Below are positions 1 to 9,178 of a stretch of DNA of 55,396 bases, in pieces (within the stretch, counting starts at the first letter, position 1; every line of letters starts with the position of its first letter). The notes under the pieces are model-generated. The model worked only from the letters and a program-made list of their open reading frames with translations. It was not told where the DNA came from and did not search any database. Position numbers and translations under genes: made by a program. Source of the stretch: Maritimibacter sp. (GTDB lineage Bacteria; Pseudomonadota; Alphaproteobacteria; Rhodobacterales; Rhodobacteraceae); NCBI GenBank assembly GCA_002701395.1, contig NZVC01000034.1:1-55396 (forward strand), given 5' to 3'.

Positions 1-1
1 C

Positions 2-682
2 GCGCGACGCGACGGGCTGGACCCCTACGGTAACCCTGTGACCGAACTGGAATTCGGTGACGCGACAGAGCTTCTGGCCTTCGAAAGCGCGTTCGAACTG
101 GACACCATCGCGCCCCCGCCCGTGTCTGCCGCCAACCTGCCGCCGCTGCCTTGGCCGCGGGGCACCGGCGATGCCACCTTCCTGCCCGCTTCGGCGCCGG
201 ACGCCGCAGTGGCCGAATTCGCCGACGGCCTCGTCCGCGCGACGGATTGGGAGGCGGCCGAGTTCCTCGACCTGCTGAACGAAACCTTGTTCACCCGCAC
301 GGATCGCCACATCCGCCCCGACGGGGCGGCGCAGGCCGCGGGTGTCACGCTGCGCACGGCGCGCGGCGCCTGCCGCGACCTGACCGTGCTGTTCATGGAA
401 GCCGCCCGGACACAGGGCATCCCCGCCCGGTTCGTCAGCGGCTATCAGGCCCGCGCCGAAAGCGTCGATGGCCAGCGCCACCTGCACGCCTGGCCCGAGG
501 TCTTCCTGCCGGGTCACGGTTGGCAGGGCTACGACCCCACCCACGGAATGCCGGTGACCGACGGCCACGTCGCCCTGTCCGCCGCGCCGGATCAGGCCGA
601 AACCATGCCGGTCGAAGGCGGCTTTTACGGCGACAACGTCACTTCGAAGCTGGAATACGAGGTCGAGATCTACGCCGACTGA
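2..682 (+). CDS. Transglutaminase-like family protein (5' truncated by window edge)
   Basis: The frame is open from base 2 to a TGA at 680-682, so the start lies outside the window; 226 residues are visible. The C-terminal half carries the papain-like triad of bacterial transglutaminase-like proteins: Cys in GACRDLTVLF, His in HLHAWPEVF and Asp in GYDPTHG. The part before it, beginning DPYGNPVTELEF, looks like the beta-rich N-terminal domain usual in this family. These cytosolic proteins are thought to cleave or cross-link peptides, but the substrate is generally unknown. In related genomes such genes often sit with alpha-E and circularly permuted ATP-grasp genes, which would lie upstream of base 1 and cannot be checked. 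It converges on trpS across a repeat-derived hairpin region. Confidence 0.85.
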   Translation, partial: ARRDGLDPYGNPVTELEFGDATELLAFESAFELDTIAPPPVSAANLPPLPWPRGTGDATFLPASAPDAAVAEFADGLVRATDWEAAEFLDLLNETLFTRTDRHIRPDGAAQAAGVTLRTARGACRDLTVLFMEAARTQGIPARFVSGYQARAESVDGQRHLHAWPEVFLPGHGWQGYDPTHGMPVTDGHVALSAAPDQAETMPVEGGFYGDNVTSKLEYEVEIYAD

Positions 683-700
683 GACGGCGCATCTGCCCGC

Positions 701-759
701 TTCTTCTGTCCACAAATATCCCGGGGGAGCGCGCAACGCGCGCGGGGGCAGAGCCCCCG
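701..759. repeat. Dispersed GC-rich intergenic repeat, copy 1, between convergent genes
   Basis: The element starts TTCTTCTGTCCACAAATAT, continues CCCGGGGGAG and then forms two inverted repeats: a CGCGC-type arm pair around 729-742 and GGGGGC-aga-GCCCCC at 744-758. The same architecture occurs in reverse orientation at 42494-42553, and a partial copy lies at 18159-18193. It separates two convergent genes, so the hairpins could also act as a bidirectional terminator. Similar elements are common between genes in Rhodobacteraceae, to my knowledge. Confidence 0.65.
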
Positions 760-766
760 AGCCACC

Positions 767-1783
767 TCAGGCCCCGACCATCCCCACGATCTCGTAGGTC
801 TTCTTCAGGATCGGCGCGGCAAGGGCGCGGGCCTGTTCGGCGCCGTGGCCAAGGATGCGGTCGATCTCGTCGGGCTGTTCCATCAGGCGCGACATCTCGG
901 TCGAGATCGGCGCCAGCTTGTTCACCGCAAGATCGGCCAGCTCCGGCTTGAAGGCCGAGAACTGGCTGCCGCCGTGGTCGGCAAGAACCGCCTCGGGCGT
1001 GGTCTCGGCCAGCGCGGCGTAGATGTTCACAAGGTTGCGCGCTTCGGGGCGGTCGTCCAGCCCGTCGACCTCGGACGGCAGCGCGTCGGGGTCGGTGCGG
1101 GCCTTGCGGATCTTCTGCGCGATGGTGTCGGCGTCATCGATCAGGTTGATCCGGCTCATGTCGGACGGATCGGACTTGGACATCTTCTTGGACCCGTCGC
1201 GCAGGCTCATGACCCGCGTCGCGGCGCCCTCGATCACCGGCTCGGTTTCGGGGAAGAAATCCACGCCGAAGTCGTTGTTGAACTTGATCGCGATGTCGCG
1301 CGTGAGTTCCAGATGCTGCTTCTGGTCCTCGCCCACCGGCACATGGGTCGCGTGATAGACAAGGATGTCCGCCGCCATCAGCGCGGGATAGGCGAACAGC
1401 CCCAGCGACGCGTTCTGCGAATTCTTCCCGGCCTTGTCCTTCCACTGGGTCATCCGCTGCATCCAGCCCATGCGGGCGACGCAGTTGAAAATCCACGCAA
1501 GCTGCGCGTGCTCGGCGACCTGGCTTTGGTTGAACAGGATCGATTTCGACGGGTCGACGCCCGCGGCGATGAAGCCGGCGCACAGTTCGCGCGTGGCGCG
1601 GGTCAGGGCGGCGGGGTCCTGCCAGACGGTGATCGCGTGCAGGTCGACCATGCAATACACGGTCTCGAATTTCCCCTCGTCCTGCATCGTGACGAAGCGC
1701 TTCATCGCGCCCAGGTAGTTGCCCAGGGTCAGGCCGCCGGAAGGCTGGATGCCCGAGAAGACGCGGGGAGTGAACGCGGCCAT
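767..1783 (-). CDS. trpS: Tryptophanyl-tRNA synthetase
   Basis: This class I aminoacyl-tRNA synthetase charges tRNA-Trp with tryptophan using ATP in the cytoplasm. The 338 residues match the family's usual length. The N-terminus reads [19 protein letters not shown], which holds the HIGH-type signature in its TLGN variant. The second signature, [10 protein letters not shown], lies near residue 200 and marks the KMSKS loop that stabilises the transition state. The ATG start gives a standard Rossmann-fold beginning with no extension. It is transcribed leftward. The rhomboid-like gene starts 73 bases away in the opposite direction, so the two probably use divergent promoters. Confidence 0.97.
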   Translation of the reverse strand: MAAFTPRVFSGIQPSGGLTLGNYLGAMKRFVTMQDEGKFETVYCMVDLHAITVWQDPAALTRATRELCAGFIAAGVDPSKSILFNQSQVAEHAQLAWIFNCVARMGWMQRMTQWKDKAGKNSQNASLGLFAYPALMAADILVYHATHVPVGEDQKQHLELTRDIAIKFNNDFGVDFFPETEPVIEGAATRVMSLRDGSKKMSKSDPSDMSRINLIDDADTIAQKIRKARTDPDALPSEVDGLDDRPEARNLVNIYAALAETTPEAVLADHGGSQFSAFKPELADLAVNKLAPISTEMSRLMEQPDEIDRILGHGAEQARALAAPILKKTYEIVGMVGA

Positions 1784-1856
1784 GAGTGTCTCCGTCTGGA
1801 TTTCTGCGCCGCACTCGCGTAACGCGGGGGATAAAGGCCGTCAAGGAAGCCCGCGC

Positions 1857-2549
1857 ATGAGCAGCCACAACCCCCACAGCGAAAGCCCGTTCAATGCCTT
1901 GCCGCCCGTCGTGGTGTTTCTTGCGCTAGCGATTGCCGGGGTCGAGATCGGGCTGCAACTGGGCCAACGCGGACTTCTCGGCGGGCCCGAGGCCGTCGGC
2001 TGGCGGCTTGGTCTGATCCAGCGGTTCTCGGTCGTGCCCGACCTGTTCCGCGCAATGTGGGCGCAGGGCATCTGGCCGCCCGAGCATCTGCTGCGGCTGG
2101 TCGCCTATCCGTTCGTCCACGCCAGCTTTGGCCACGCGATCTTCGTGATCGTCTTCATCCTCGCGCTGGGCAAGATGGTGGCCGAAGTTTTCGCCGCGTG
2201 GGCGGTGCTGGTGGTCTACTTCGGCGCGTCGGCTGTCGCGGGGCTGGTCTATAGCTTCGTCGTGCCGTCCGAGATGCCGTTGTTCGGGGGCTATCCCGGC
2301 GCCTATGGGCTGATCGGCGCCTTCACCTTCCTTCTGTGGACACGGCTGGCCGCCAGCGGCGGGCCGCAGGGCCGCGCGTTCTCGTTGATCGGCTTCCTGA
2401 TGGGCATCCAGCTTTTGTTCGGCCTGCTGTTCGGCGGCGGGCTGGACTGGGTGGCCGATCTTGCCGGGTTCGCCACCGGGTTCCTGCTGTCCTTCGTGGT
2501 CAGCCCCGGCGGTTGGGCGCGCGTGTCCGAGCGGTTGCGTAGGCGCTAG
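1857..2549 (+). CDS. Rhomboid-like membrane protein lacking catalytic residues
   Basis: The 230-residue protein has about six hydrophobic segments arranged like a rhomboid intramembrane protease. Start ATG 1857 was chosen because the upstream open frame runs into the trpS promoter region and codes for nothing conserved. Active rhomboids use a Ser in a GxSG motif and a His in a later helix. Here the matching segment reads GGYPGAYGLIGA (residues 144-155), so Pro147 stands where Ser is expected. The later segment reads WVADLAGFATG (198-208), with Asp201 where the His normally sits. By inference it is a pseudoprotease that might bind membrane proteins rather than cut them. It ends one base before the convergent murJ stop. 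Confidence 0.8.
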   Translation: MSSHNPHSESPFNALPPVVVFLALAIAGVEIGLQLGQRGLLGGPEAVGWRLGLIQRFSVVPDLFRAMWAQGIWPPEHLLRLVAYPFVHASFGHAIFVIVFILALGKMVAEVFAAWAVLVVYFGASAVAGLVYSFVVPSEMPLFGGYPGAYGLIGAFTFLLWTRLAASGGPQGRAFSLIGFLMGIQLLFGLLFGGGLDWVADLAGFATGFLLSFVVSPGGWARVSERLRRR

Positions 2550-2550
2550 C

Positions 2551-4089
2551 CTAGCGCCGCAGCGACCGGCGGATGTCCTTCAGGGGCAGGCCGCCCATCC
2601 AGTGGGCCAGCGCGAAATAGCTGACGATGCCGATCGTCACCAGCAGCGCCAGCGCAAGATACCGCCACGCGCCCGCGGCCAGCAGCGGCCCTAGCAGCAG
2701 GTTGCCCACCCACAGCACGACGCCCATCAGCAGCGCCGCGACGATGATCCGCCAGATGCGCCGTTTGAAGCGCTCGTCCAGCAGCACCGCCTCGCCATAC
2801 CGGCGCGAGCCGAGCCACAGCTGCAAGACCATCGACCAGCCCGCCAGTGTCGTGCCAAGCGCCGCTGCGATATAGCCGATGAACGGCGCCAGCCCGATCG
2901 CCACCACGGCGTTCACCGCCAGCGAGCCAAGGGCATAGTAGAACGGCGTCCGCGTGTTTTCGCGCGCGAAGAACAGCGGCTGAAGCGCCTTTTGCAGCAC
3001 GAAGGCCGGCAGCCCCAGCCCGTAGACCGCAAGGGCCAGCGCCGTCGCGGCGGTGTCGTCGGGGCCGAACTCGCCACGCTGGAACAACACGCTGATCAGG
3101 GTCAGCGGGATCGCCACAAGCGCCACGGCGGCGGGGATCGTCAGCGCAAGGCTGATCTCTGCCGCGCGGTTGAACGCGTCGCGGCCACCCGCTGTGTCAC
3201 CGGCGCCAAGGCGGCGCGACAGGTCGGGCAGCAGTACGACGCCGATGGCGATGCCCACGACGCCAAGCGGCAACTGGTACAGCCGATCAGCATAGCTTAG
3301 CCACGCGACGGCACCGTCGAAGAAGCTGGCGACCTGCCGCCCGATCAGCAGGTTTACCTGCACCACCCCGCCCGCCAGAACGGCGGGGGCCGCGATGCGG
3401 GCCAGACGCTTCAGTTCAGGCGTCAGCCGGGGCCGTGTCGGGACCAGCCGATAGCCGGCCCGCGCCGCCGCGATCCAGACCAGCGCAAGCTGCGCGACCC
3501 CCGCGATCGGCACGGTCCAAGCCAGCGTCAGCCCCATCGGCCAGTCCAGCAGGTTCGCCAGCATCATCGCGGCGACGAACAGGACGTTCAGCAGGACGGG
3601 CGCGGCGGCGGCGGCGGCAAAGCGGCCGGTGGCGTTCAGAACGCCCGACAACAGCGCCGCCAGCGAGATGAATAGGATGTAGGGGAACGCGATCCGCCCG
3701 AACACGACAGCAAGGTCGAACCGTTCGTCACCGGCGAACCCCGAGGCCATCGCCAGCACCAGCCACGGCATCGCCGCCTGCGCGACCAGCGAGAAGACGA
3801 TCAGCACCGTGGCCAACCCGGAAAACGCGTCCTGTGCGAAACGTTTCTGGTCTGCGTCCGTCTCGAGCTTTTTCGAGAACATCGGGATGAACGCCATGTT
3901 GAACGCACCTTCCGCGAAGAAGCGGCGGAACATGTTGGGCAGCGAGAAGGCGACAAGGAACGCCTCTGCCACCGGGCCCGACCCAAGGTAGGCGGCGATC
4001 ATGATGTCGCGGGCAAAGCCCAGAAGGCGGCTTGCCATCGTCCAGACGCCGACGGTGAAGAACGCGGCCATAAGGCGGATCGGTTTCAT
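2551..4089 (-). CDS. murJ: Lipid II flippase MurJ
   Basis: This inner-membrane flippase moves lipid II, the peptidoglycan precursor, to the periplasmic face. The protein has 512 residues, the usual length, and about 14 hydrophobic segments. The N-terminus MKPIRLMAAFFTVGVWTMAS and the following SRLLGFARDIMIAAYLGSG are characteristic of the MOP-superfamily MviN/MurJ group, as is FRRFFAEGAFNMAFIPMF near residues 54-71, which includes family-conserved charged residues. It lies downstream of glnD on the same strand. The gap of about 95 bases holds a hairpin, so it may be partly uncoupled from glnD. The glnD-murJ-trpS order is common in this bacterial family. Confidence 0.96.
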   Translation of the reverse strand: MKPIRLMAAFFTVGVWTMASRLLGFARDIMIAAYLGSGPVAEAFLVAFSLPNMFRRFFAEGAFNMAFIPMFSKKLETDADQKRFAQDAFSGLATVLIVFSLVAQAAMPWLVLAMASGFAGDERFDLAVVFGRIAFPYILFISLAALLSGVLNATGRFAAAAAAPVLLNVLFVAAMMLANLLDWPMGLTLAWTVPIAGVAQLALVWIAAARAGYRLVPTRPRLTPELKRLARIAAPAVLAGGVVQVNLLIGRQVASFFDGAVAWLSYADRLYQLPLGVVGIAIGVVLLPDLSRRLGAGDTAGGRDAFNRAAEISLALTIPAAVALVAIPLTLISVLFQRGEFGPDDTAATALALAVYGLGLPAFVLQKALQPLFFARENTRTPFYYALGSLAVNAVVAIGLAPFIGYIAAALGTTLAGWSMVLQLWLGSRRYGEAVLLDERFKRRIWRIIVAALLMGVVLWVGNLLLGPLLAAGAWRYLALALLVTIGIVSYFALAHWMGGLPLKDIRRSLRR

Positions 4090-4141
4090 CTTGGATGGAC
4101 GTCCCGGCTGGGGCGCAATCTGCCCCGGTTATCCCTGTGTC

Positions 4142-4180
4142 GGCAAAACCGGTGCCGGACGGCGCCGGACCGGGTTTGCC
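4142..4180 (-). terminator. Hairpin just after the glnD stop
   Basis: GGCAAAACCGGTGCCGG at 4142-4158 pairs, with one mismatch and one bulged base, with CCGGACCGGGTTTGCC at 4165-4180. The hairpin begins 5 bases past the glnD stop codon and precedes murJ. The U run lies inside the stem (GGTTTTGCC) rather than after it, so termination or attenuation is possible but not certain. Confidence 0.5.
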
Positions 4181-4184
4181 TGAA

Positions 4185-7016
4185 TCATGCTTCCTTGGCG
4201 CGGATCGCACCCTGTTCGATGGCGTGCCGCAGCTTTTTCTCAAGCGACCGCTGCCGGTTCTCGGAATACAGCTTCAGACCGAACATGTCCTTCACGTAGA
4301 AGCTGTCGACCACCTGTTCGCCATAGGTCGCGATCACCGCGCTGGAAATCTGGATGTTGTCCGCCGCCAGCGTGCGGGTCAGGTCGTACAGCAGGCCCGG
4401 ACGGTCGCGCGTGTCGACCTCGATGATCGTGTAGATCTCGGACCCCTCGTTGTCGAACACCACCGATGTCGGCACCCGGAACGCGGCCTCGCGCTTTTTC
4501 AGCTTGTCACGCTGGCGCATCGCTTCGGTCGGCCTGACCTCTCCGCGCAGGGTCTTTTCGATCATCTGGCGCAGGCGCGGCAGGCGGCTTGCCTCATAGG
4601 GCGAGCCTTCGCCGTCCTGAATCCAGAAAGCGGCCGTGACCCAGCCGTCCTTGGTGGTGAAGGTGCGCGCGTCCTTGATGTTGGCGCCCACCAGCGCCAG
4701 CGCGCCGCACAGCCGCGAGAAGATGCCGGGATGGTCCGCCAGCGCAAAGGTCACGCGGGTGGCGTCGCGATCTTCGTCGGGGGTCAGTTTCAGGCGCAGC
4801 TCGTCGGCGCCGAGACCCCGCAGAAGTTCGGCGAAATCGACATGCGCGGTGACGTGCAGCCCCTGCCAGTAGGGTTCGTAATGGCGGTCGATCTCGGCCT
4901 TGATGGCCTTGTTCTCCCAGCCGTCGAGCGCCTCGCGCAGGTTGCGCTTCGCCTCGGTGCTGCGCTGGCCGCGGTTCAGCGCCTCCAGCCCGTCTTCCAT
5001 CGCGCGCGCGGTCTGCCGGTACAGCCCGCGCAGCAGCGCGGCTTTCCAGTTGTTCCAGACGTTCGGTCCGACGCCGCGGATATCGCAGACGGTCAGCACG
5101 GTCAGCAGGTCCAGCCGTTCCTTGGTCTGCACCGCCTTGGCGAAGTCGCGCACGGTGCGGGGGTCCGCGATGTCGCGCTTTTGCGCCATGTCGGACATCA
5201 ACAGGTGATAGCGCACCAGCCATTCGACGGTGACGCATTCGCCGGGCTTCAGGCCAAGACGCGGCGCGATGGTGCGGGCCAGCTTGGCACCGACGACAGA
5301 GTGATCCTCGTCCCGGCCCTTGCCGATATCGTGACATAACAGAGCGACGTACAGGACCCGGCGGTTCACGCCGTCTTCCAGAATTCGGCTGGCGACGGGC
5401 AATTCCTCGATCAACTCGCCGCGTTCGATCTGCGCGAGGGTCGAGATGCATTGGATCGTATGTTCGTCCACCGTGTACGAGTGGTACATGTTGAACTGCA
5501 TCATCGCGACGATGGGCGCGAATTCCGGGATGAAGGTGCCCAGCACGCCCAGTTCGTTCATGCGCCGCAACGCACGTTCCGGGTTGCCGTGTTTCAGCAG
5601 CAGATCGCGGAAGATGCGGGTGGCTTCCTTGTCCGACCGCATGTCGTCGTCGATCAGCTCCAGGTTCGCGGCCACAAGGCGCATCGCGTCGGGGTGGATC
5701 AGAAGCCCGGTGCGCAGGCCTTCCTCGAAGATCCGAAGCAGGTTCAGCTTGTCGGACAGGAACGCGGACTCGTCCGCGACGGCAAGCCGGTTGTTGACGA
5801 TCTTGTAGCCGTCACGGACCTTCCGCCGCCGTTTGAACAGCCCGACCAGCTTCGGCTCGCGCTTGACGTGACGCTCTTCCAGGGCGGTCAGGAAGATGCG
5901 GGTCACCTCGCCGACCTCGGTCGCGTGGCGGAAATAGTCCTGCATGAAGATCTCGACCGCCGGGCGGCCGGCGGCGTCGACATATCCCATCGCATCGGCC
6001 ACTTCGACCTGCATGTCGAAGGTCAGCTGGTCCATCGCGCGGTTGGTGATCAGGTGCAGGTGGCACCGCACCGCCATCAGGAAATCCTCGGCGGAGAGGA
6101 AGGCGTCGTATTCGGCCTGCCGGAACACGCCCAGTTCGACAAGGTCGGCGGCGGATTCCACGCCGTGCACGTACTTGTCGATCCAGAACAGCGATTGCAG
6201 ATCGCGCAGGCCGCCCTTGCCCTCTTTGACGTTGGGTTCGACCATGTACCGCTGGCCGCCTTGCTTGCGGTGACGCTTCGCCCGCTCGTCCAGCTTCGCC
6301 TCGATGAACTCGGCGGCGGTGCCCTTAAACAGGTCGTTGCACAGGCGGCGCTTCAGCTCTGTCTCCAGCGGCGGGAAGCCGTCGATGAACCTGTGTTCCA
6401 ACAGAGCGGTGCGGATCGTGTAGTCGTCCTTGGCCAGCCGCAGACAGTCCTTCACCGTGCGGCTGGCATGGCCGACCTTCAGGTGCAGGTCCCAGAAGAT
6501 ATAGAGCATGGATTCGATCACGCTCTCGGCCCAGGGGGTGATCTTGTAGGGCGTCAGGAACAGCAGGTCGACGTCGGAATACGGCGCCATCTCGGCCCGG
6601 CCATAGCCTCCGACCGCAAGCACCGCGATGCGCTCGGCCTCGGTCGGGTTGGCCAGCGGATGGATGTACTGCGTCGCGATCCGGAAGACCGAGGTGACGA
6701 TGCCGTCAGTCAGGTGCGAATAGGCGTGGACCGTGGGCCACGCGTTCATCGGGTCGGCGCGGAAGGCGGCGGCGATGGCATCGCGGCCCTCGCGCATCGC
6801 ATCGCCCAGAATGGTCACGGCCGCGGCCCGGATGTCCTTTGCGTCGGCCGCGTCGCGACAGGCGGCGTCCAGCCGGTCGCGCACGGCGTCGGCGTCGAAC
6901 ACCTGTGCCGCGGGCAGGATCAGGTCGTCGGTCTGGTCGGCGGGGCCCGGAACGTGGTCCCGGGCCGGCGAACGGTCAGAGGCCGGCGCCAGCGAAGCTT
7001 CGGGGGGCGGGGTCAA
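4185..7016 (-). CDS. glnD: [Protein-PII] uridylyltransferase / uridylyl-removing enzyme
   Basis: GlnD adds UMP to PII signalling proteins when nitrogen is short and removes it when glutamine is plentiful. The 943-residue protein has the full family architecture: a nucleotidyltransferase domain with GGYGRAEMAPYSDVDLLF near residues 134-151, a PII-uridylyltransferase helical region, an HD hydrolase domain with CHDIGKGRDEDHS near 560, and two C-terminal ACT domains around 750-820 and 860-935 that sense glutamine. Both catalytic sites look intact. The frame starts with TTG at 7016, inside the 3' end of the upstream lipoprotein gene (41-base overlap). The first 30 or so residues are low-complexity, so the true start could lie a little further in. 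Confidence 0.95.
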   Translation of the reverse strand: MTPPPEASLAPASDRSPARDHVPGPADQTDDLILPAAQVFDADAVRDRLDAACRDAADAKDIRAAAVTILGDAMREGRDAIAAAFRADPMNAWPTVHAYSHLTDGIVTSVFRIATQYIHPLANPTEAERIAVLAVGGYGRAEMAPYSDVDLLFLTPYKITPWAESVIESMLYIFWDLHLKVGHASRTVKDCLRLAKDDYTIRTALLEHRFIDGFPPLETELKRRLCNDLFKGTAAEFIEAKLDERAKRHRKQGGQRYMVEPNVKEGKGGLRDLQSLFWIDKYVHGVESAADLVELGVFRQAEYDAFLSAEDFLMAVRCHLHLITNRAMDQLTFDMQVEVADAMGYVDAAGRPAVEIFMQDYFRHATEVGEVTRIFLTALEERHVKREPKLVGLFKRRRKVRDGYKIVNNRLAVADESAFLSDKLNLLRIFEEGLRTGLLIHPDAMRLVAANLELIDDDMRSDKEATRIFRDLLLKHGNPERALRRMNELGVLGTFIPEFAPIVAMMQFNMYHSYTVDEHTIQCISTLAQIERGELIEELPVASRILEDGVNRRVLYVALLCHDIGKGRDEDHSVVGAKLARTIAPRLGLKPGECVTVEWLVRYHLLMSDMAQKRDIADPRTVRDFAKAVQTKERLDLLTVLTVCDIRGVGPNVWNNWKAALLRGLYRQTARAMEDGLEALNRGQRSTEAKRNLREALDGWENKAIKAEIDRHYEPYWQGLHVTAHVDFAELLRGLGADELRLKLTPDEDRDATRVTFALADHPGIFSRLCGALALVGANIKDARTFTTKDGWVTAAFWIQDGEGSPYEASRLPRLRQMIEKTLRGEVRPTEAMRQRDKLKKREAAFRVPTSVVFDNEGSEIYTIIEVDTRDRPGLLYDLTRTLAADNIQISSAVIATYGEQVVDSFYVKDMFGLKLYSENRQRSLEKKLRHAIEQGAIRAKEA

Positions 7017-8154
7017 TGACGGTTACCTGCTTGTCGATGATCGTGGCGATGGCCAGCCCGCGTTCGTTCGTGCCGTCGGGACGGAACCGGAAGATCCCGT
7101 TCACGCCGACGAAGCCCGTGGGCTGGGTCAGGGCTGCGGCGGACAGCGACCCGGCATTGCCGGCGCTGACCAGCGCGCCGATGGCGGCGATGCCGTCGAA
7201 GGCTAGCCCCGCGATCGGGTGCGGCGGCTCGCCATAGGCGGCTTCGTAGCGGGCTTCGAACTGGGTGGTCAGGCTGGGCGAGGGCAGGGCGAACCAGCCG
7301 CCCTGCAGGCCGGGAAGATCCCGCGCACTGGGCGGAATGTCCCACCGCTGAAGCCCGATGAACTGCGTTTCGGTGGGGTCGATGCCGTTCTCGCTGACCA
7401 ACTGGGTCAGGATCGGCAGCGCACCGGCGGTGCCCGAGGTGTAAAAGATCGCGTTCGCGCCCGAGGCCTTCGCGGTGTCGGTCACCTCGCTCACGGCCTG
7501 AACGACGCCGTTCTGCGACAGCTCGAACGAGGTCTCGCCCGCAAAAGAACCGCCGTAGACGCCGATCGCGGTGGCGATGGCATCGCGCCCCTGACGTTCG
7601 GCGGTGTCGTTGCCGTAGGCGATCATGATGTTGGAATTGCCCTGACCCACGGCGTAGGCGGTCAGCCGGTTCGCCGTGTTCTCGAAGGTGTGGCCAAGCA
7701 CGAAGACGTTGCCGCCCGCGATGCCGGTGTTGTTCGAGAAGCTCAGGACGTTCACGCCACGCCCGGCAACGGCCGCACCGGCCGCGTTGGCAGAGGCGGC
7801 ATAGACCGGGCCCAGCAGGATCTTGGCGCCGTCGCTCACGGCTTCGGCGGCGACGGTCGCGGCGGTCTGGGCGTCGCCGGCGGTCCGGTAGACCCGCAGA
7901 TCGACCTCGACCCCCTGAAGTTCGGCCATCGCCAGCCGCGCCGCGTTCTCAAGCGACTGGGCCAAAGCCTCATCCCCGGCCTGACCGGACCCGGCGGGCA
8001 CCAGAAGCGCGACCTGCACCGGATCGCCCGCGTTCAGGCGCGGGCCATTGGGGGACGGGGTGGGAAGGCTGTCACAGGCAGCAAGCCAGAGAGCAGAGGC
8101 GATAGCGAGAAGCCGCACCGCTTGGCGGCGGGTCCGGCGAAAAGTGGTCGTCAT
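6976..8154 (-). CDS. Penicillin-binding protein activator, LpoA-like lipoprotein
   Basis: The 392-residue protein begins with a basic, hydrophobic signal sequence ending in a lipobox (SALWLAAC, Cys27), so it should be lipid-anchored. The rest is a type I periplasmic-binding fold (VQVALLVPAGSGQAGDEALA, then ILLGPVYAASANAAG) as in the C-terminal domain of E. coli LpoA, which activates the cell-wall synthase PBP1A. Context supports this: divergent rsmI and nearby yraN reproduce the rsmI-lpoA-yraN neighbourhood of E. coli. The N-terminal TPR part of enterobacterial LpoA is missing. A branched-chain amino-acid-type binding protein is the alternative by sequence alone, but no transporter genes are near. 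It overlaps glnD by 41 bases. Confidence 0.85.
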   Translation of the reverse strand: MTTTFRRTRRQAVRLLAIASALWLAACDSLPTPSPNGPRLNAGDPVQVALLVPAGSGQAGDEALAQSLENAARLAMAELQGVEVDLRVYRTAGDAQTAATVAAEAVSDGAKILLGPVYAASANAAGAAVAGRGVNVLSFSNNTGIAGGNVFVLGHTFENTANRLTAYAVGQGNSNIMIAYGNDTAERQGRDAIATAIGVYGGSFAGETSFELSQNGVVQAVSEVTDTAKASGANAIFYTSGTAGALPILTQLVSENGIDPTETQFIGLQRWDIPPSARDLPGLQGGWFALPSPSLTTQFEARYEAAYGEPPHPIAGLAFDGIAAIGALVSAGNAGSLSAAALTQPTGFVGVNGIFRFRPDGTNERGLAIATIIDKQVTVIDPAPRSFAGAGL

Positions 8155-8249
8155 GGTCTGTCCTTGGCCGTTTTGCTGCGCTTGCAGGCCGTGTCAGACT
8201 ATGCGCTACAACGAGGAGAGTAAACGTCTGCCAAACGCGAGGGAAATTC

Positions 8250-9110
8250 GTGACCGTAGAGATCAGGCAGCTTCCCGCCGGGCTGTATTTCGTCGCCACG
8301 CCGCTGGGCGCGGCAAGAGACATCACGCTGCGGGCGCTGGACGTGCTGGCGTCGGCGGACGTGCTGGCGGCCGAAGACACCCGCACCTTGCGCCACCTGA
8401 TGCAGCTGCACGGGATCGCCGTGGGGGACCGCCCGATGATCGCCTATCACGATCACAACGGCGCCGAGGTCAGGCCAAGGCTGATTCGCATGATGCAGGA
8501 GGGCAAGTCGGTCGCCTATGCCTCTGAGGCCGGTACGCCGCTGGTGGCCGATCCGGGCTATCCCCTTGCGCGCGAAACGGTTTCCGAAGGCATCAAGGTG
8601 GTGCCGGTGCCGGGCCCCTCGGCGGTGACCGCGGCGCTGACCGTGGCGGGCCTGCCCACCGACAGGTTCCTGTTCGCGGGCTTCCCGCCGGCGGCCGCAG
8701 GGGCCCGCAAAAGCTGGATGGCAGAGATCGCACGGGTCCCGGCGACGCTGGTGATCTATGAAAGCCCGAAGCGCATTAACCGAACATTATATGAACTGTG
8801 CGAGGTTGCCGGAGGTGAACGGCAGGCGGCTGTCTGTCGCGAACTGACCAAGCGGTTCGAGGAAACGCTGCGCGGGACGCTTGCCGACCTTGCGGCGGCC
8901 ACCGCGGAACGCCCCCCAAAGGGTGAGATCGTGCTTGTCGTCGACCGCGGCCGCGAAGAAGCGACGGAACAGGACATGGAAACCGCCCTGCGCGCGGCGC
9001 TGGAAGACATGAGCGTAAAGGACGCGGCTGCGGCCGTAGCGGGCGCTTTGGGTTTGCCGAAGCGCGACGTGTACCAAGCGGCGCTGCGGCTGGATCGCGG
9101 GGACGATTGA
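8250..9110 (+). CDS. rsmI: 16S rRNA (cytidine(1402)-2'-O)-methyltransferase
   Basis: RsmI methylates the ribose of C1402 in the decoding centre of 16S rRNA with S-adenosylmethionine. The 286 residues show the tetrapyrrole-methylase fold: LYFVATPLGAARDITLRAL at the N-terminus, AAEDTRTLRHLM near residue 47, ASEAGTPLVADPGYPL near 90-106 and PVPGPSAVTAALTVAGLPTD near 118-137. The start is GTG at 8250; the next ATG would cut into the conserved fold. It is divergent from the LpoA-like gene, with about 95 bases between them for both promoters. Its TGA overlaps the open frame leading into yraN. Confidence 0.96.
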   Translation: MTVEIRQLPAGLYFVATPLGAARDITLRALDVLASADVLAAEDTRTLRHLMQLHGIAVGDRPMIAYHDHNGAEVRPRLIRMMQEGKSVAYASEAGTPLVADPGYPLARETVSEGIKVVPVPGPSAVTAALTVAGLPTDRFLFAGFPPAAAGARKSWMAEIARVPATLVIYESPKRINRTLYELCEVAGGERQAAVCRELTKRFEETLRGTLADLAAATAERPPKGEIVLVVDRGREEATEQDMETALRAALEDMSVKDAAAAVAGALGLPKRDVYQAALRLDRGDD

Positions 9111-9178
9111 TCTTTTCGGGCCGGGGAGCGGCCCGAGAAACGGATACGGCCTGCGGGGCCGGGTGCGGAGTGTGCGGT

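Noticed and set aside
4095..7019. Long open frames antisense to glnD (4095-5339 and 5451-7019, plus strand)
   Set aside because: GC-rich codon use in the real gene leaves the antisense frame open. The translations are rich in His, Arg, Gly and Val, with no recognisable domain, while GlnD is complete on the other strand.
8191..8219. Possible housekeeping promoter for rsmI (TTGCAG, 17 bases, GCTACA)
   Set aside because: The -10 match is weak and several equally weak alternatives exist in the same 95-base gap.
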